From the NCBI GenBank assembly GCA_040766985.1, contig JAXGPL010000005.1, positions 62,001 through 126,000 on the forward strand: a DNA stretch of 64,000 bases, read 5' to 3'. The notes below the pieces were generated by a model. It ran no database searches and had not been told where the DNA came from. It saw only the letters and a list, made by a program, of their open reading frames with translations. Source of the DNA: JAXGPL01 sp040766985 (GTDB lineage: Bacteria > Bacillota > Sulfobacillia > JAUYEG01). This document shows positions 17,509 to 27,941 of the stretch, one piece after another. The position numbers and the translations under genes were made by a program. Within the stretch, counting starts at the first letter, position 1; each line of letters starts with the position of its first letter.

Positions 17509-20500
17509 GCCTGCCCCACCTCTTCTCCCGCGGCTGCGGCGATCCGCGCCCAGGCCTCCTCATTCTTGAGCCCGGACAGATCCCGGTACGCGTTGCCGGC
17601 AAGCCGGGGATCGAAAGCACAGACGGCATGAAAGTCGCAGTATTCGCAGGCTCTTCCCCCGCCGCCCGGCTGCCGCCACGGGCGAATGGATTCGTCGCCG
17701 CCCAGCAGGCGCCTGCCGGCGGCCTTGGCCTTGGCCCGGACGAACCGGGCGAGCATCCTCATCGGGTCCCTGGATACGGCGCTCGTTCCGGAGACGTTGC
17801 CGGCTTTGTTGACGGTAACCGGGAGGATCGGCGGCGCTTCGCGGTCCCCCGCCGACCGGTCAAGCAACGTAACGACTTCGGGATCGTTGAGCACGAGGCC
17901 GGAGGGCCGCCACCGTTTGCCGGCTTCCTTGCCGAGCAGCTGTGGGTCCCACCGCGGCAGGGTGATCATGGGATCCTGGACCGGATACAGCAATAGGGCG
18001 ACGACCGCGGCGTCGTCGAGGCCGAGTTGCGAGGCGTATTCCGTCACGGCCAGCAGGTATACCGGGAGTTGCAGGCTAATCCCGTGGGCCACGGACGAGA
18101 GCTTGAACTGCGGCCTCCCGCTCTTATAGTCCATCACGCAGAGCATCGTACGTCCGCGATGGGCGGCGGAATCGATCCGGTCGACGATGCCCCGGACCTT
18201 CATCTCGCCCAGGTCCAGAGCGCTCCACGTGGCGCCGGGGAGCCCGAAGCCGACCTCCATTTCCAGAGGCGTAAACGCGGATCGCCTGGCGTGCTCGCGC
18301 AGCCGGCCGATGGTCCTCCTTGTCGTCCGCTGGAGGACGGCGGCGAGATGCCGGAGGCGGCCCGAGTCAACCCAAACGCCCCCGGCCATGGTCTCCTCGA
18401 TACCTGCAAAGAGGCCGTCGAGCCTGCGTTCCAGGCTGGCATCGTCCAGGTCGGAGAGGGCTACTCCCTCCCGCTTTAGCTCACCAAAGAACCTTTGCAG
18501 TACTGCGTGGTAGAACACCCCGATCTCCGGCGCTTTGACCTGCCGGCGGGGCCTGACCGCGAGGCGGAGGCCGTGGGCCGCGAAGTGAGCGAAGGGACAC
18601 TTCTCGTACATCTCGAGGCGCGAGGCGCTGCCCCGCACCGGCGAACCGTAGAGCCCCAAGGCCTGCTCGCGGACCAAAGGCCGGGCCTCGTTCGTCCAGC
18701 TCAACCCGGCCAGGCGCAGCCGGGCCGCTTCGCCCCGGGCGGGGTCAGACAAAAGCCAGTCGAAAGCCTGCTGCCACCGGAGCGGGGGCGCGATGCCCTG
18801 CCGGATGCCGGCTAGGCGGGCTGCGGCCTCACTTGCCAGCGCCGCGGGCGAGGGAGCCAGATCGAAGTCGTCGACCGCCGCCTCGCGGAGGTCCGGAAAC
18901 AGCCTTTTGAGGCGGGCAACCGCCGGCGACGGACCGGTCGTCGCAGCGCCCGCGGAACGCTGAGGGTAGCTGATCCAGAGATACTCGGACGAACGCGTCA
19001 GGGCGATGTAGGTCAGGTATTCCTCGTGAAACACCCGCTCGCAGGCCGGGGCAGCCAGCTTGAGACCCCGCTCGCCAAGCGCCAGCCGCTCGGTGTCGTT
19101 GAACACAAGGTCCTCTCCTGGCGCACCGGGCATGGTGCCAAGACAGGCCCCCAACAGGAACATCGCCTTGAGTTCGGGTTGCCTGCTTCGCTCGATGGTC
19201 CCGCACACCACCTGATCCAGGCTGGGCGGAACGAGGCCAAGATTGAGCGACTCAAGGCCTGCGCCGAGGATTGCCGCGAATTCGGCGAGCCTCACGGGTT
19301 GGCTTCCGAGCGCCGAGTACAGCTGCTCCAACACCCGCACCACGCCGTCCCAGACCTCACGGTGTTCCTGTGCCGAGTCGTACTCCCCACTAAGCCGCGC
19401 CTCTTCGGCCCACCGTTCAAGTTTGCCGGGCAACCCGGCCGCCGCGAGCAGGCCGGTGAGCGCCCGGACCAGTTCTCCAGCGCGCCGCGGCCCCGAACGC
19501 GCCTCGCGAAGAGCCCGGACGGTTGGCCCCAGCACAGCAGCCACCTTGCGACGCATGGCGTCAACCATCTCTACACCGTCCGGTTCCCCGCCGGTCCCGG
19601 GACGAGCTTCCGCGTGGGCGTCGTCGTCCGCGTGACCGCTTGGCGGACCGAGGCGCCACGGCTCTTCGCTCAACCACCGGTCTCCTCGCACGCCGCGCGC
19701 GAGCACGTAGTTTTCCAGCAGGTCAACCTCCCGCCGGTCAAGCGGCCCAAGGTCCGTCTTCAGCCACCGGAACACGGCCTCGACCCGCCAATTGCCTTCG
19801 GCGACTTCGACTGCCGAACGTATCAATTCCACCAGGGGATGGTATGGCACAGGGCGGCGGCGGTCGACGAACAGGGGGATACCGTAACCGGCAAAAGTCA
19901 CGCGAAGCAGGTCGTGATAGGTTTCAAGGTCAGGCACAACCACAGCCATGTCCCGCCAGGCATAGCCCCGCTCCCTGGCCAACCTGACGATGCCGGCCGC
20001 CGCCGCCGCCACCTCCCGTCTCTGATCGGGAGCAGCTACGAGAGCAATTGTCCCCGTGGCTGCAGGCGGGGTAACTCCGGCAGAGGGCCTGTCCGGGCGG
20101 GCCCAATGGCTCTCAAGAAGCGCGAGCGCCCCCTGCCCCGAAAACCTCGTCGGGCCTCCCGGAGCCGGCAGGTTTACGGGCGCCCCCAGCCTCACGCGCC
20201 GCTGGGCGGCGACGGTCTTCAGTTGCCAATACGTCTTGAGGGTCGGGGCAAACAGGCGCGGCTCGTCGCGTCCGGGCACCCTCGCGCCCGCCCCGGCCAC
20301 CTCGGCCGGGTCCAGGCACAGGGCAATGTACACATCGGCGGCCACGGACATGATCGCGCCGAGCATCTCGTACTCCTGAGCGGTGAAACCTGCGAAGCCG
20401 TCGACCCACACCTGGGCGCCAAGCAACGCCTGCGAAGCGAAAAGCCGGTCCGATGCCAGGTCCAAGGCCTGATGGGGGTCAAGGTGGACGTCACTTATCG

Positions 20501-21023
20501 CCTCGTGGTAGTCGGCGAGCAGCAGAGCAACGTCATGCATCTTGCCTACCAGGAGTTCGTCCGTGCCGCCTGCGGCAACCAGCGCCTGGGCATGCGCTTT
20601 GAGTTGGTCCGAGCCGATCCGCTGCGCGGCGCACTCCGCCACGGTCCCGGCGAGGCGGCCGACGAACCCGGGGCGGCGCGCCGAGTCTCGAAACGCCTTG
20701 AGTTGGGACCGGCGCCGCTCAACAAGCGACGCCAACAACATGTGCCTTCCTACACCGTCCAGCACCGGCCGGCCCGTGCCCCCGGTCAGATCGAGCACAC
20801 GCAGGGCGAGCCGCCTGAAGCTGAGCACGCTTGCCCGGAATGCGACGGAGGGCGCATCTGGGCCCGTGAGCAACGCTCGTTCGGTCTGGTGCGTGGCCTG
20901 CTCAGGGACCAGCATCAGGAGCGGTGGCCCCGCAGGATCCTCCTGCATTAGGCGGCGGATCGCACTGAGGCAATACTGGGTCTTGCCCGCGCCGGCGCGG
21001 CCGAGAACGAAGGTCAGCGCCAC
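17505..21023 (-). CDS. addB: ATP-dependent nuclease subunit B
   Basis: A 1172-residue protein starting at a GTG (21023) with MALTFVLGRAGAGKTQYCLS, an intact Walker A. The body is the inactivated helicase that reads Chi. The C-terminal nuclease has MLCVMDYKSGRPQF with the D-Y-K catalytic box. Its four iron-sulfur cysteines are present: one in EKCPFAHFAAHG (~residue 800) and three in CEYCDFHAVCAFDP near the end. Length agrees with AddB (about 1160). It begins 1 bp from the stop of the YhaN-like gene and overlaps addA by 4 bp, so all are in one operon. It pairs with AddA as the Bacillota-type RecBCD analogue. Confidence 0.97.
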   Translation of the reverse strand: MALTFVLGRAGAGKTQYCLSAIRRLMQEDPAGPPLLMLVPEQATHQTERALLTGPDAPSVAFRASVLSFRRLALRVLDLTGGTGRPVLDGVGRHMLLASLVERRRSQLKAFRDSARRPGFVGRLAGTVAECAAQRIGSDQLKAHAQALVAAGGTDELLVGKMHDVALLLADYHEAISDVHLDPHQALDLASDRLFASQALLGAQVWVDGFAGFTAQEYEMLGAIMSVAADVYIALCLDPAEVAGAGARVPGRDEPRLFAPTLKTYWQLKTVAAQRRVRLGAPVNLPAPGGPTRFSGQGALALLESHWARPDRPSAGVTPPAATGTIALVAAPDQRREVAAAAAGIVRLARERGYAWRDMAVVVPDLETYHDLLRVTFAGYGIPLFVDRRRPVPYHPLVELIRSAVEVAEGNWRVEAVFRWLKTDLGPLDRREVDLLENYVLARGVRGDRWLSEEPWRLGPPSGHADDDAHAEARPGTGGEPDGVEMVDAMRRKVAAVLGPTVRALREARSGPRRAGELVRALTGLLAAAGLPGKLERWAEEARLSGEYDSAQEHREVWDGVVRVLEQLYSALGSQPVRLAEFAAILGAGLESLNLGLVPPSLDQVVCGTIERSRQPELKAMFLLGACLGTMPGAPGEDLVFNDTERLALGERGLKLAAPACERVFHEEYLTYIALTRSSEYLWISYPQRSAGAATTGPSPAVARLKRLFPDLREAAVDDFDLAPSPAALASEAAARLAGIRQGIAPPLRWQQAFDWLLSDPARGEAARLRLAGLSWTNEARPLVREQALGLYGSPVRGSASRLEMYEKCPFAHFAAHGLRLAVRPRRQVKAPEIGVFYHAVLQRFFGELKREGVALSDLDDASLERRLDGLFAGIEETMAGGVWVDSGRLRHLAAVLQRTTRRTIGRLREHARRSAFTPLEMEVGFGLPGATWSALDLGEMKVRGIVDRIDSAAHRGRTMLCVMDYKSGRPQFKLSSVAHGISLQLPVYLLAVTEYASQLGLDDAAVVALLLYPVQDPMITLPRWDPQLLGKEAGKRWRPSGLVLNDPEVVTLLDRSAGDREAPPILPVTVNKAGNVSGTSAVSRDPMRMLARFVRAKAKAAGRRLLGGDESIRPWRQPGGGGRACEYCDFHAVCAFDPRLAGNAYRDLSGLKNEEAWARIAAAAGEEVGQA

Positions 21024-21024
21024 C

Positions 21025-24000
21025 TCATCCGGCCTCCACGGCTGGCCACTCAGAAAGCCGCTCGATACACGCCTCGGTGCCCCATTCCAGAAATTCGGGG
21101 CGGTGGGACATCACCCAGACCTGGCGTCCCGCGGCGACATGAGCGATGGTTTGGCGCATGCGCAGGAGCCGCTCCTCATCAAACGTCAGGAACGGGTCGT
21201 CGAACAGCAACGGCAGCCCGACTCTCCCCGCAACCAGGTCGGCGATGGCCAACCGCAACGCCACGTACAACTGGTCTCTGGCTCCCTGGCTGAGCTGGCC
21301 GGGCAACACGGTCGCGCCGGCCGGCATCCGGACCGCGACACGGAACCCCTCATCCAAAACGACCCTCCTGCCCCGCCCCCCGGAAAGGGAGTCGAAGTAC
21401 TCGCTCGCTGCGCCTGCCAGTTGTTCGCGGTAGGCGTTCTGGTAATCGAACACTGCTGTCTTTAGTTCGGAATGCGCGAGGGCGATCGCCTCGGCCTCAA
21501 AACGCAGCCTGGCTTCACGCTCCCGCAGTTCGGCTAGCTCCGAGGCAGCCTGAGCAAGGTTGAGCGGGGGGCCGGCTCCCTCCAGGCGGGCGATTTCCGC
21601 GTTAAGTGACAGCTGTTCCTGGGATGCCTGGTCGAGCCGGGCCTGACCGGCGGCCCGTTTAGCGGTGAGCAGGTCCATCTGGGCCTGCAGGGGCGCAGGA
21701 TCGGCATCTCCGGCAGCGGACCGCGGCAGCAACACCGGGTACTGCTCCAAGAGGGCGTCCCATTTGCCAAGGACGGCGGCAATTTCCGCGTCGATCTCCA
21801 CGCGTTTGGCCTCGAGCTCCAGTGCGTCCTCGACTCCCTGGCCCCGCAGGATTCCCGCCAGGTGCTTGACTGCTCCATCGAGAGCGGCGGCCGTACGGCC
21901 CGCCTCCTCAAGCCGGCGCCCGGCCGCTTCGAGGTCGCCACCCGCCGCTTCGAGCAGGGGCCCAAGCTCGGTTACGAGGCCCGCCTGCTCACGCGCCAGG
22001 GAGCCCAGGCCCTCGTCCAGGCGTGCCAGTTCACTACGGTCTCGCTGCAACTCGGCCGTCTGGCGGGCAACTCTCTCCCGCGCCTCCGCCAGGCCCTTCT
22101 GTAACGCGATCAGGTGCTCGCGGCCCGTCGTCTCGTCGAAGGGCAGCAGCGCCTTGCGCAGGGCGGCCGCCTCAGCCTCAAGCGAGGCCAGCAATCCCGG
22201 TGGGCCTTGGTCCGGCGAGCCGTCGACTTGGTCGCCTCCAAGTACTGCGAGCTCGCGCCGCGCGGAATCGCGCTGCGCCGCCAGTGAGGCCCAGCTCGTC
22301 GCCCGCTCGACCGCATCGGTCCACCAGTGCTCGTTAAGCTCCGCAAGCCAATCCACCAGTTCACCACACGAGCGGGGGCAGTCCCCGTGACGCGCGCCAG
22401 GGCAGCGAGTTCCAGCCAACTGCCCGCAGGGGAAGCGGCGTCAGGCGGAGCAGGTTGATTGCCTCTCCGGATCCGAGGCCGGGAGGGACACCGGGCAGCC
22501 CCAGGCCTCGAATGCCCTCCGCGATGCGTTCGTGCAGGGCCGCAGCCTGACCCGCTGTCTCGTGCCACTCATCCACGGCCGAGCCCGGGTCGGCAAGCGG
22601 CGCGAGTACCGGGCCAAGCCCCTCTTCAAGGCGCGCCTGCGCCGCGGCAATCTCTTCCATTCGCTCCGCCAGCGCCTGCATGTAGCCGGCGTGTCCGGCT
22701 GCGTGGGGCTCGGCTCCGGCAATCCCGGCCGGCACAGCTTCGGCACGGCCCTCCGGCGGCGCGCTTACGGTTACGTCAGGAACGGGAGGCAGCAGGTCGA
22801 CGCCGTGGTCGGCGAGGCTGTCTGCCACGCTGCGAATGCCCAGCCAGCGTCCCGCAGCGCCCGCGGCTGCCGCGAGGGCTACGGCGAGGCCGGCAAGGCC
22901 GCCCGGCCCTCCCGGGCGTGCTGCCAGCAGCCATATCGCCAAGCCGGCCAGGCCGCCTGCGACGAGCCCGCCGGCGAGCCAGGCCAGACCGCGCTTTTGG
23001 GCTTGGGCTTGCGTATCGCGCTCCCGCTCCAGTAGGTCTTGTGTCTGGGCCGCCAGTTCACGTAGCTTGCTGCGCGCGGCGGCGGCACCGCCGGCCAGTG
23101 CTAGTTGCCCGGGCGTAATTGAGCCAAAAGCGGCGTACCCACTCGAGAGCTCTGCGTCAAGGGCGGCCAGAGCCTCGTTGTCGCGGGCCAAGGCCTGCCA
23201 CCGGTCCAGCAGCCGGAGCGCCTCCACCCGCAGGCGGCGGACGGCGTGCTGCGGTCCATCGCCAACCGGGGACCAGTCCCAGCCCCCCGCCTCGAGGGCT
23301 GCGGCTGCTTCACGCTGAGCCTGCACAAGGGCTTGTATGCGTTCACGGGCTTCCGCACCGCGCCGCAACACCCCGGTGAGGCGATCGTAATCGGACAGCA
23401 GCCCCGGCCGGTCGGCGACGGATGCGTACCGCTCTTGGATCTCCGCCGCGAGTGCGGCACACTGCTCCTCCTGTAGGGCGATCGCGGATGCCAGGGCTGA
23501 ACGTCGCTGCTCGTCGGCCTTCTGCTGCCCCCTGAGGTGGCGCAGCCGCGCCAGCAGGCCCCCCGCGTCCGCGGGCAGCAGGGAATACTCCCTGAACTCG
23601 GCCATGCGCTCCTGCCCCCGGCGCCTCTCGTCTTCGGCCTGTGTAGCCTGTTTGACGGCACGATCAAGCGAAGCTCTGGCCTCGACGAGCGACCTCCGTT
23701 CGTCGCGGTATCCCAGCCACTTCTGCCATGCCGCTTCGAGTTGCTGCGCCGTGCTGAGGGCCTGGCGCGCAGCCTGGACTTCGGCACGGGCTGCCGCAAG
23801 CGCGCGCTGGGATCGCTCCAGCGAGTCCACATTCGTGCGTTGGCGTTCGATTTCGGTCTCTAGTGCAGCTATGGCACGGCTGACTTGCTCAAGCTCACGG
23901 TCTTCCCGTGCGTCAACGCGGGTGACCCCGAGCCCTGCGGAATGGCGCGTGACCTCGCGCAACTGCTCCTCCAACCGCTTCAGAGCCGTATCAAACCCGC

Positions 24001-24523
24001 CGCCGGCTCCCGACAGGAGGCCCTGCACGTCGGAGTCAAGCTTGTCTACCTCGGGCAGCGGTTGGCGCAGATAAAAGGTGCTCTCGAACAACTCCCTTGA
24101 GCTCACGCCGGTCAGGTCGGATAACGCAGCCTCGAAACCTCCGGCCGCGCGCCTCGCGCTAGCGTGGTGCTTGCCGCCCACCACGCGGCGCCAGCCGTCG
24201 CAGTCCCAGGCCAGGAGCGATACGTTGCGGCCGGCGAAGTCGCGCCGGATCATGTACCTTGCGCCGTCAACAGAGAAGGCCAGCTCGCCTCGAAACGTCT
24301 CACCGGAGTCCCAGTTGCGGAAACGCCCCTCGCTGAACCCGGTGGGGCTCTCGCCGCCGTCAAGGCCGAACAGCACCGCGCACAGTCCCGCCAGGAGGGT
24401 GGACTTGCCCTCTTCGTTCGGCGCCACAAGCACGTTGGCCCCCGGCCTAAGCGAGACAGAAACGGGAAGGTCAAACCGCCCGAAACCCTGCAGGGTCAAC
24501 CGGTCCCACGTTACGCCCGCCAC
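21025..24523 (-). CDS. YhaN-like AAA/SMC-type ATPase, frameshifted near 22375-22440
   Basis: A large coiled-coil ATPase of the SbcC/YhaN type, about 1165 residues when restored. The N-terminal part (GTG 24523) has LTLQGFGRFDLPVSVSLRPG and Walker A APNEEGKSTLLAGL, then long coiled coils interrupted at ~residues 505-560 by two hydrophobic segments, a known trait of YhaN. The C-terminal part has signature LSQGARDQLYVALRLA, Walker B LPLLFDDPFLTFDEERLL and VWVMSHRPEF. The halves are in different frames; the change falls between about 22440 and 22370, which includes a G5 run at 22374-22378, and two small shifts may be needed. It follows the SbcD-like gene by 11 bp, with the ribosome binding site AGGAGG overlapping that stop. 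Likely role: DNA-end processing. Confidence 0.82.
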
Positions 24524-24534
24524 CTCGCCGCCTC

Positions 24535-25779
24535 CTAGCGTCCCCGGCCGCCCAAGGCGGCCAGCCCGTACCGCAAGGCCCGTTCGACAAGCTCGGGGTT
24601 ACGGCCCTCGTCCTCCGTCGCGCCGTCGGGGCTCTCCGTCGTACCGCAAGGCTTGCCCCCGGCGAGCAGCCGCCGGACGAAGAAGCCCCGCACCGTCGGC
24701 TCTGCCGACCAGCGGCGGATCTGTTCCGGGCCGAGGATCGACGTCAGGTCGCTGATCTCGACATGCAGAAACCCGCCGCGCGCCGAGACCGCGGCGGCCA
24801 GCGATTCGAGATCGACAGGCGCGTCGGTCTGCCCGGAAAGCTCAAGCCGCACCAGGGATCCGGCAGGAACGTCGGCCGTCGCGTTGGCGCATGCCGTTGC
24901 CAGTTGCTCCACCGAGGCCAGGCCTGTCACGTCTGCCTTGGCCTCTACAACCCGCCTCAACTCCAGCGGCACACGGTGGATTACCGGAGCGTTGCTCCCC
25001 GGCTCCAACTCGGAAACCACGAAGAACCCGCACCCCGGATCGTCGAAGCCGCGCGAAGCTGCCAGCCCGGCGTAACAGGCCCTTGCGCCGGCTCCCCCCG
25101 CCGGGCCGTGACGGTGGATGTGGCCGAGGGCGACGTAATCGTAACCGGCTGCGGCAAGGGCCCTCGCATCGAGGGGCAGGCTGCGTTCAGCGAGGGCCCA
25201 TTGTGGCGCTCCTGCGCCAGCCAACCGGCCGGGACCGCCGCCGTAACCCTCAGCGCTCCCGACGACTGTGCCGTGAATGACGGCGACATGGACGCCCGGG
25301 CTGTCGAGCCGGGGAAAGGACGCAACGGGCCTGGCCACATCGGTTATGCCGCCGGTGTAGGCCATACCATAGAAGTGGATTGCCTGGTCCCCATGCCCGG
25401 CGGTACCAAGGTGCGCCATGTGTGGCGATGTGGCGAGGATCCCCGGCCACCGCTCGGCGTACTGGCGAAACACCGAATCGGGGTAGGTCAGCTCGTCATG
25501 GTTGCCCGGAACGACAACCGTAGCGATACCCCTTGCGGCAAGGCTCCGGAGCCCTGCGATAACCCTCTCTACCAACCCGGGAGCCGGCCGGTGGTCGTCG
25601 AACAGGTCGCCGGCCACCACAACGGCCGAAACGCGGTTGGCCGGGTCGAGGCCAAAATCCATGGCCGCGCTGAAGACGCCGAACCGTTCTTCCGCATACT
25701 TCTGCGCGGCGGACCGTTCGGCAAGAAATCGCGGTTGCCACCCCAGGTGCAAATCGGCAAGATGGATCAGGCGGATCAC
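24535..25779 (-). CDS. SbcD/YhaO-like DNA repair exonuclease
   Basis: A 414-residue metallophosphoesterase. I place the start at the GTG at 25779, which has CAGGGGGT upstream and gives MIRLIHLADLHLGW directly at the N-terminus; an ATG at 25836 would add 19 unconserved residues. Motifs: HLADLHLGW, VVVAGDLFDDHRP, VVVPGNHDELTYP, VIHGTVVGS and VALGHIHRHGP, giving the full two-metal site. It heads the operon with the YhaN-like ATPase, as sbcD with sbcC or yhaO with yhaN. The pair should form a Mre11/Rad50-type complex that opens DNA hairpins and trims ends. It is divergent from the next gene; the 228-bp gap should hold both promoters but none is clear. Confidence 0.92.
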   Translation of the reverse strand: MIRLIHLADLHLGWQPRFLAERSAAQKYAEERFGVFSAAMDFGLDPANRVSAVVVAGDLFDDHRPAPGLVERVIAGLRSLAARGIATVVVPGNHDELTYPDSVFRQYAERWPGILATSPHMAHLGTAGHGDQAIHFYGMAYTGGITDVARPVASFPRLDSPGVHVAVIHGTVVGSAEGYGGGPGRLAGAGAPQWALAERSLPLDARALAAAGYDYVALGHIHRHGPAGGAGARACYAGLAASRGFDDPGCGFFVVSELEPGSNAPVIHRVPLELRRVVEAKADVTGLASVEQLATACANATADVPAGSLVRLELSGQTDAPVDLESLAAAVSARGGFLHVEISDLTSILGPEQIRRWSAEPTVRGFFVRRLLAGGKPCGTTESPDGATEDEGRNPELVERALRYGLAALGGRGR

Positions 25780-26007
25780 TGCGGAAACCCCCTGGCAAAG
25801 CTGGGTTGAGTTGGCGATGGAGTCGGGTTGCCCCACTGGTTTCTACGAGCGGTCGGCGGCCCCCTGCCCGCCGCCGGAAGGACGGGGACCCAGGACCTGG
25901 GTAGGCCGTGAAGTAAGCAACATTAGGGCGGGGAACACAAAAAAATGCGCGGGTACGCCTCCCGATGCGACAGAAGGCGGCGTCGATCCATTGCCCGAGG
26001 TGAAGCT

Positions 26008-26715
26008 GTGCGACTCAACGGTTCCGCAACAAACAGGGCCGGTACCCGACCGCCAGTCAGTCCGCAGATCGCCGCCCTGCGCCGGCGCGTCTGGGCCGTC
26101 CGCATCTCGTTCGTTCTCGTAGTCGCCGCGGTGCTTTGCGGCTACAACGTGATGATGGCCGCACGGAGCGCGAGCCTCCGCGAGCCCGGGGTTGCACTCG
26201 CCCCTTCAAGCCAGGTATTCAGCGACGCTATCACCTGGATCAACTCGCACACGGGTCAGCTGTTCCTGCAGGCCACCGGGACCGAATACCGCGGGATCAA
26301 GACCGGCCCACTCACGCCTTCCGAATCCAACGTGCAGAACCTGAGTGGCCGCTGGTACCTTCGCATCTCCAACACTCTCTCGGTGTCCGAATATGGCCAG
26401 CCGGTCATCACGCCAGTCCAGGCCACGGTAACCGGCCATCGCCTCGACGCACGCGGGCGGGTCTCGGAAATCACGATCGAAAGCGCCTACTCAGTATGCT
26501 GGGACAGGGCGGCCAAAAAGCCTCGGCAGCTCGAAGACGGCGAGGATTTGCCCAAACCGGATTCGAGCGAGAAGATCGCGATTGCCGGCGGCATGGTCAG
26601 GCACTCCGAGGCGTTGGACGTGGTGGACCGCGTGGTGTTGAGGATGAACCACCGCAAGCTGCAATGGGAGCCAAGCCGGGTCGAGCGCCTCCAGCACGAG
26701 ATCCGGGCCGACTAA
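26008..26715 (+). CDS. Hypothetical membrane-anchored protein
   Basis: About 235 residues from the GTG at 26008, preceded by GAGGTGA at ~25998; the frame is open up to 25945 without a better site. There is a short basic N-terminus, one membrane segment (RISFVLVVAAVLCGYNVMMA, residues ~32-51), and an exported domain of about 180 residues with WYLRISNTLSVSEYGQPVI and predicted beta structure. No catalytic motif or known family was recognised. It ends 4 bp inside the convergent capA-like gene. Topology suggests a sensor or anchored structural protein on the outer face of the membrane. Confidence 0.65.
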   Translation: MRLNGSATNRAGTRPPVSPQIAALRRRVWAVRISFVLVVAAVLCGYNVMMAARSASLREPGVALAPSSQVFSDAITWINSHTGQLFLQATGTEYRGIKTGPLTPSESNVQNLSGRWYLRISNTLSVSEYGQPVITPVQATVTGHRLDARGRVSEITIESAYSVCWDRAAKKPRQLEDGEDLPKPDSSEKIAIAGGMVRHSEALDVVDRVVLRMNHRKLQWEPSRVERLQHEIRAD

Positions 26716-27941
26716 CGCAACCGGATCGTAATCCCACCGCCCTCGATTTTGCAGGATGTGCCTAGGGCCCGGCAGCGCTGGGCCATGGTTTCCATGAACC
26801 CCGCAGCGAGAAGATCCGGCGTCCGCACGGTCCGGCCCCCCTCGTTGTACAGGGGGTGCAATCTTACCGAAATCACTTCGGCCTTACCGCCGCTATTGCC
26901 CGGAACCTCCACCTGCACTTCCGCGGCCATCATGTGCCTGGCCGGTTCCTGGAACGGATGGAAGGCGAGGTTCCCAAGGCTATAGATGATTGGCCGCCCG
27001 TTGTGAACTTCGACGGGCTGCGGTACGTGCGGGTGGTGGCCGAAGACGATGTCTGCGCCCGCGTCGATGGCCGCCATGCCAAGGGACCGCTGCTGCCGTG
27101 TAACGTCGTGGTATTCGAGGCCCCAGTGGAGCGAGACGATCACGATGTCGGCGTCTGCTTTGGCCGCCCGGACTGCGTCGAGCAACCGCGACTCGGGGGC
27201 GAGCGGCGCAATGCCGGGACTCGCATCGCCGGCCCCCCACCACGCCTGGTACTGCGCGGGCATGTACTCGGTGCCGCCGAAGGCCAGAAACGCGACGCGG
27301 ATGCCGCGGTGTTCGATGATCGCGGGCCTCATGGCACGGTCAATGTCCGGTCCGGCACCCGCCGCAGCAATGCCGTAGCGGGAAAGCGTGTCCAGAGTGT
27401 CTTCAAGGGCGTCGACGCCGAAGTCGAGCACGTGGTTGTTGGCAAGGGATAGTCCGTCGAAACCCAGCCAGCGCAACCCCTCCCCGGCGTCTTCCGGATC
27501 GCCGCGGAAAGTATACGCCTTACCCGGGAGCGCCTCACCACGTGTGCTCAGTGCGCACTCAAGGTTGGCGAACCCAAGGTCGACATCGCCCAGCCAGCGG
27601 AGTTCAGCCCAACCGCGGAGGAGGGCCGTTGGGCCCTCGGCGCGCAGGATCCTGCCCGGTTCGAGGTCGAGGAGCACATCGCCGCCGAGAAGAATGCCGA
27701 GCCTGGCCGGCGACGACGGGTTCGGCCAGAGTGCGCCCGTCCCAGAGCCGTGACCGGCGCCCCCGGCGCTCGCTTCTCCGGGGTACTCCCCAGTCGTGCC
27801 GGCTAGATTCGCAACACCGACAAACGCTTTGCTCGTGAAGGCCGCCGCGACCAAACCGCAAGTCAACAGCACCACCAGAAGAAGGAGGCGGGTGAAGATG
27901 GCGCCGCGCTGCCGGCTAAGGCTTCGGCACCGGCACGTCAA
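26712..27941 (-). CDS. CapA family metallophosphatase-like protein
   Basis: A 409-residue protein starting at a TTG (27941) that overlaps the end of the upstream dipeptidase gene. One membrane segment lies at residues ~18-36 (LLLLVVLLTCGLVAAAF), then the CapA domain: LGILLGGDVLLD, LGFANLECALST, GLSLANNHVLDFG, VIVSLHWGLEYHD, ADIVFGHHPHVPQPVEVHNG and IIYSLGNLAF. These Asp, Asn and His residues form the metallophosphatase-like site of PgsA/CapA proteins, linked to poly-gamma-glutamate synthesis. No capB or capC lies nearby, so polymer synthesis is not implied. The overlap suggests co-transcription with the VanX-type dipeptidase, and both would act at the cell envelope. Confidence 0.9.
   Translation of the reverse strand: MTCRCRSLSRQRGAIFTRLLLLVVLLTCGLVAAAFTSKAFVGVANLAGTTGEYPGEASAGGAGHGSGTGALWPNPSSPARLGILLGGDVLLDLEPGRILRAEGPTALLRGWAELRWLGDVDLGFANLECALSTRGEALPGKAYTFRGDPEDAGEGLRWLGFDGLSLANNHVLDFGVDALEDTLDTLSRYGIAAAGAGPDIDRAMRPAIIEHRGIRVAFLAFGGTEYMPAQYQAWWGAGDASPGIAPLAPESRLLDAVRAAKADADIVIVSLHWGLEYHDVTRQQRSLGMAAIDAGADIVFGHHPHVPQPVEVHNGRPIIYSLGNLAFHPFQEPARHMMAAEVQVEVPGNSGGKAEVISVRLHPLYNEGGRTVRTPDLLAAGFMETMAQRCRALGTSCKIEGGGITIRLR

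Noticed and set aside
19026..20951. A 641-codon open frame on the plus strand opposite addB
   Set aside because: It is antisense to a clearly conserved protein; long antisense frames are expected at this GC content, and the translation has no domain I recognise.
26712..27941. Poly-gamma-glutamate synthesis operon
   Set aside because: Only the CapA-like protein is present; CapB and CapC are not found in the window.
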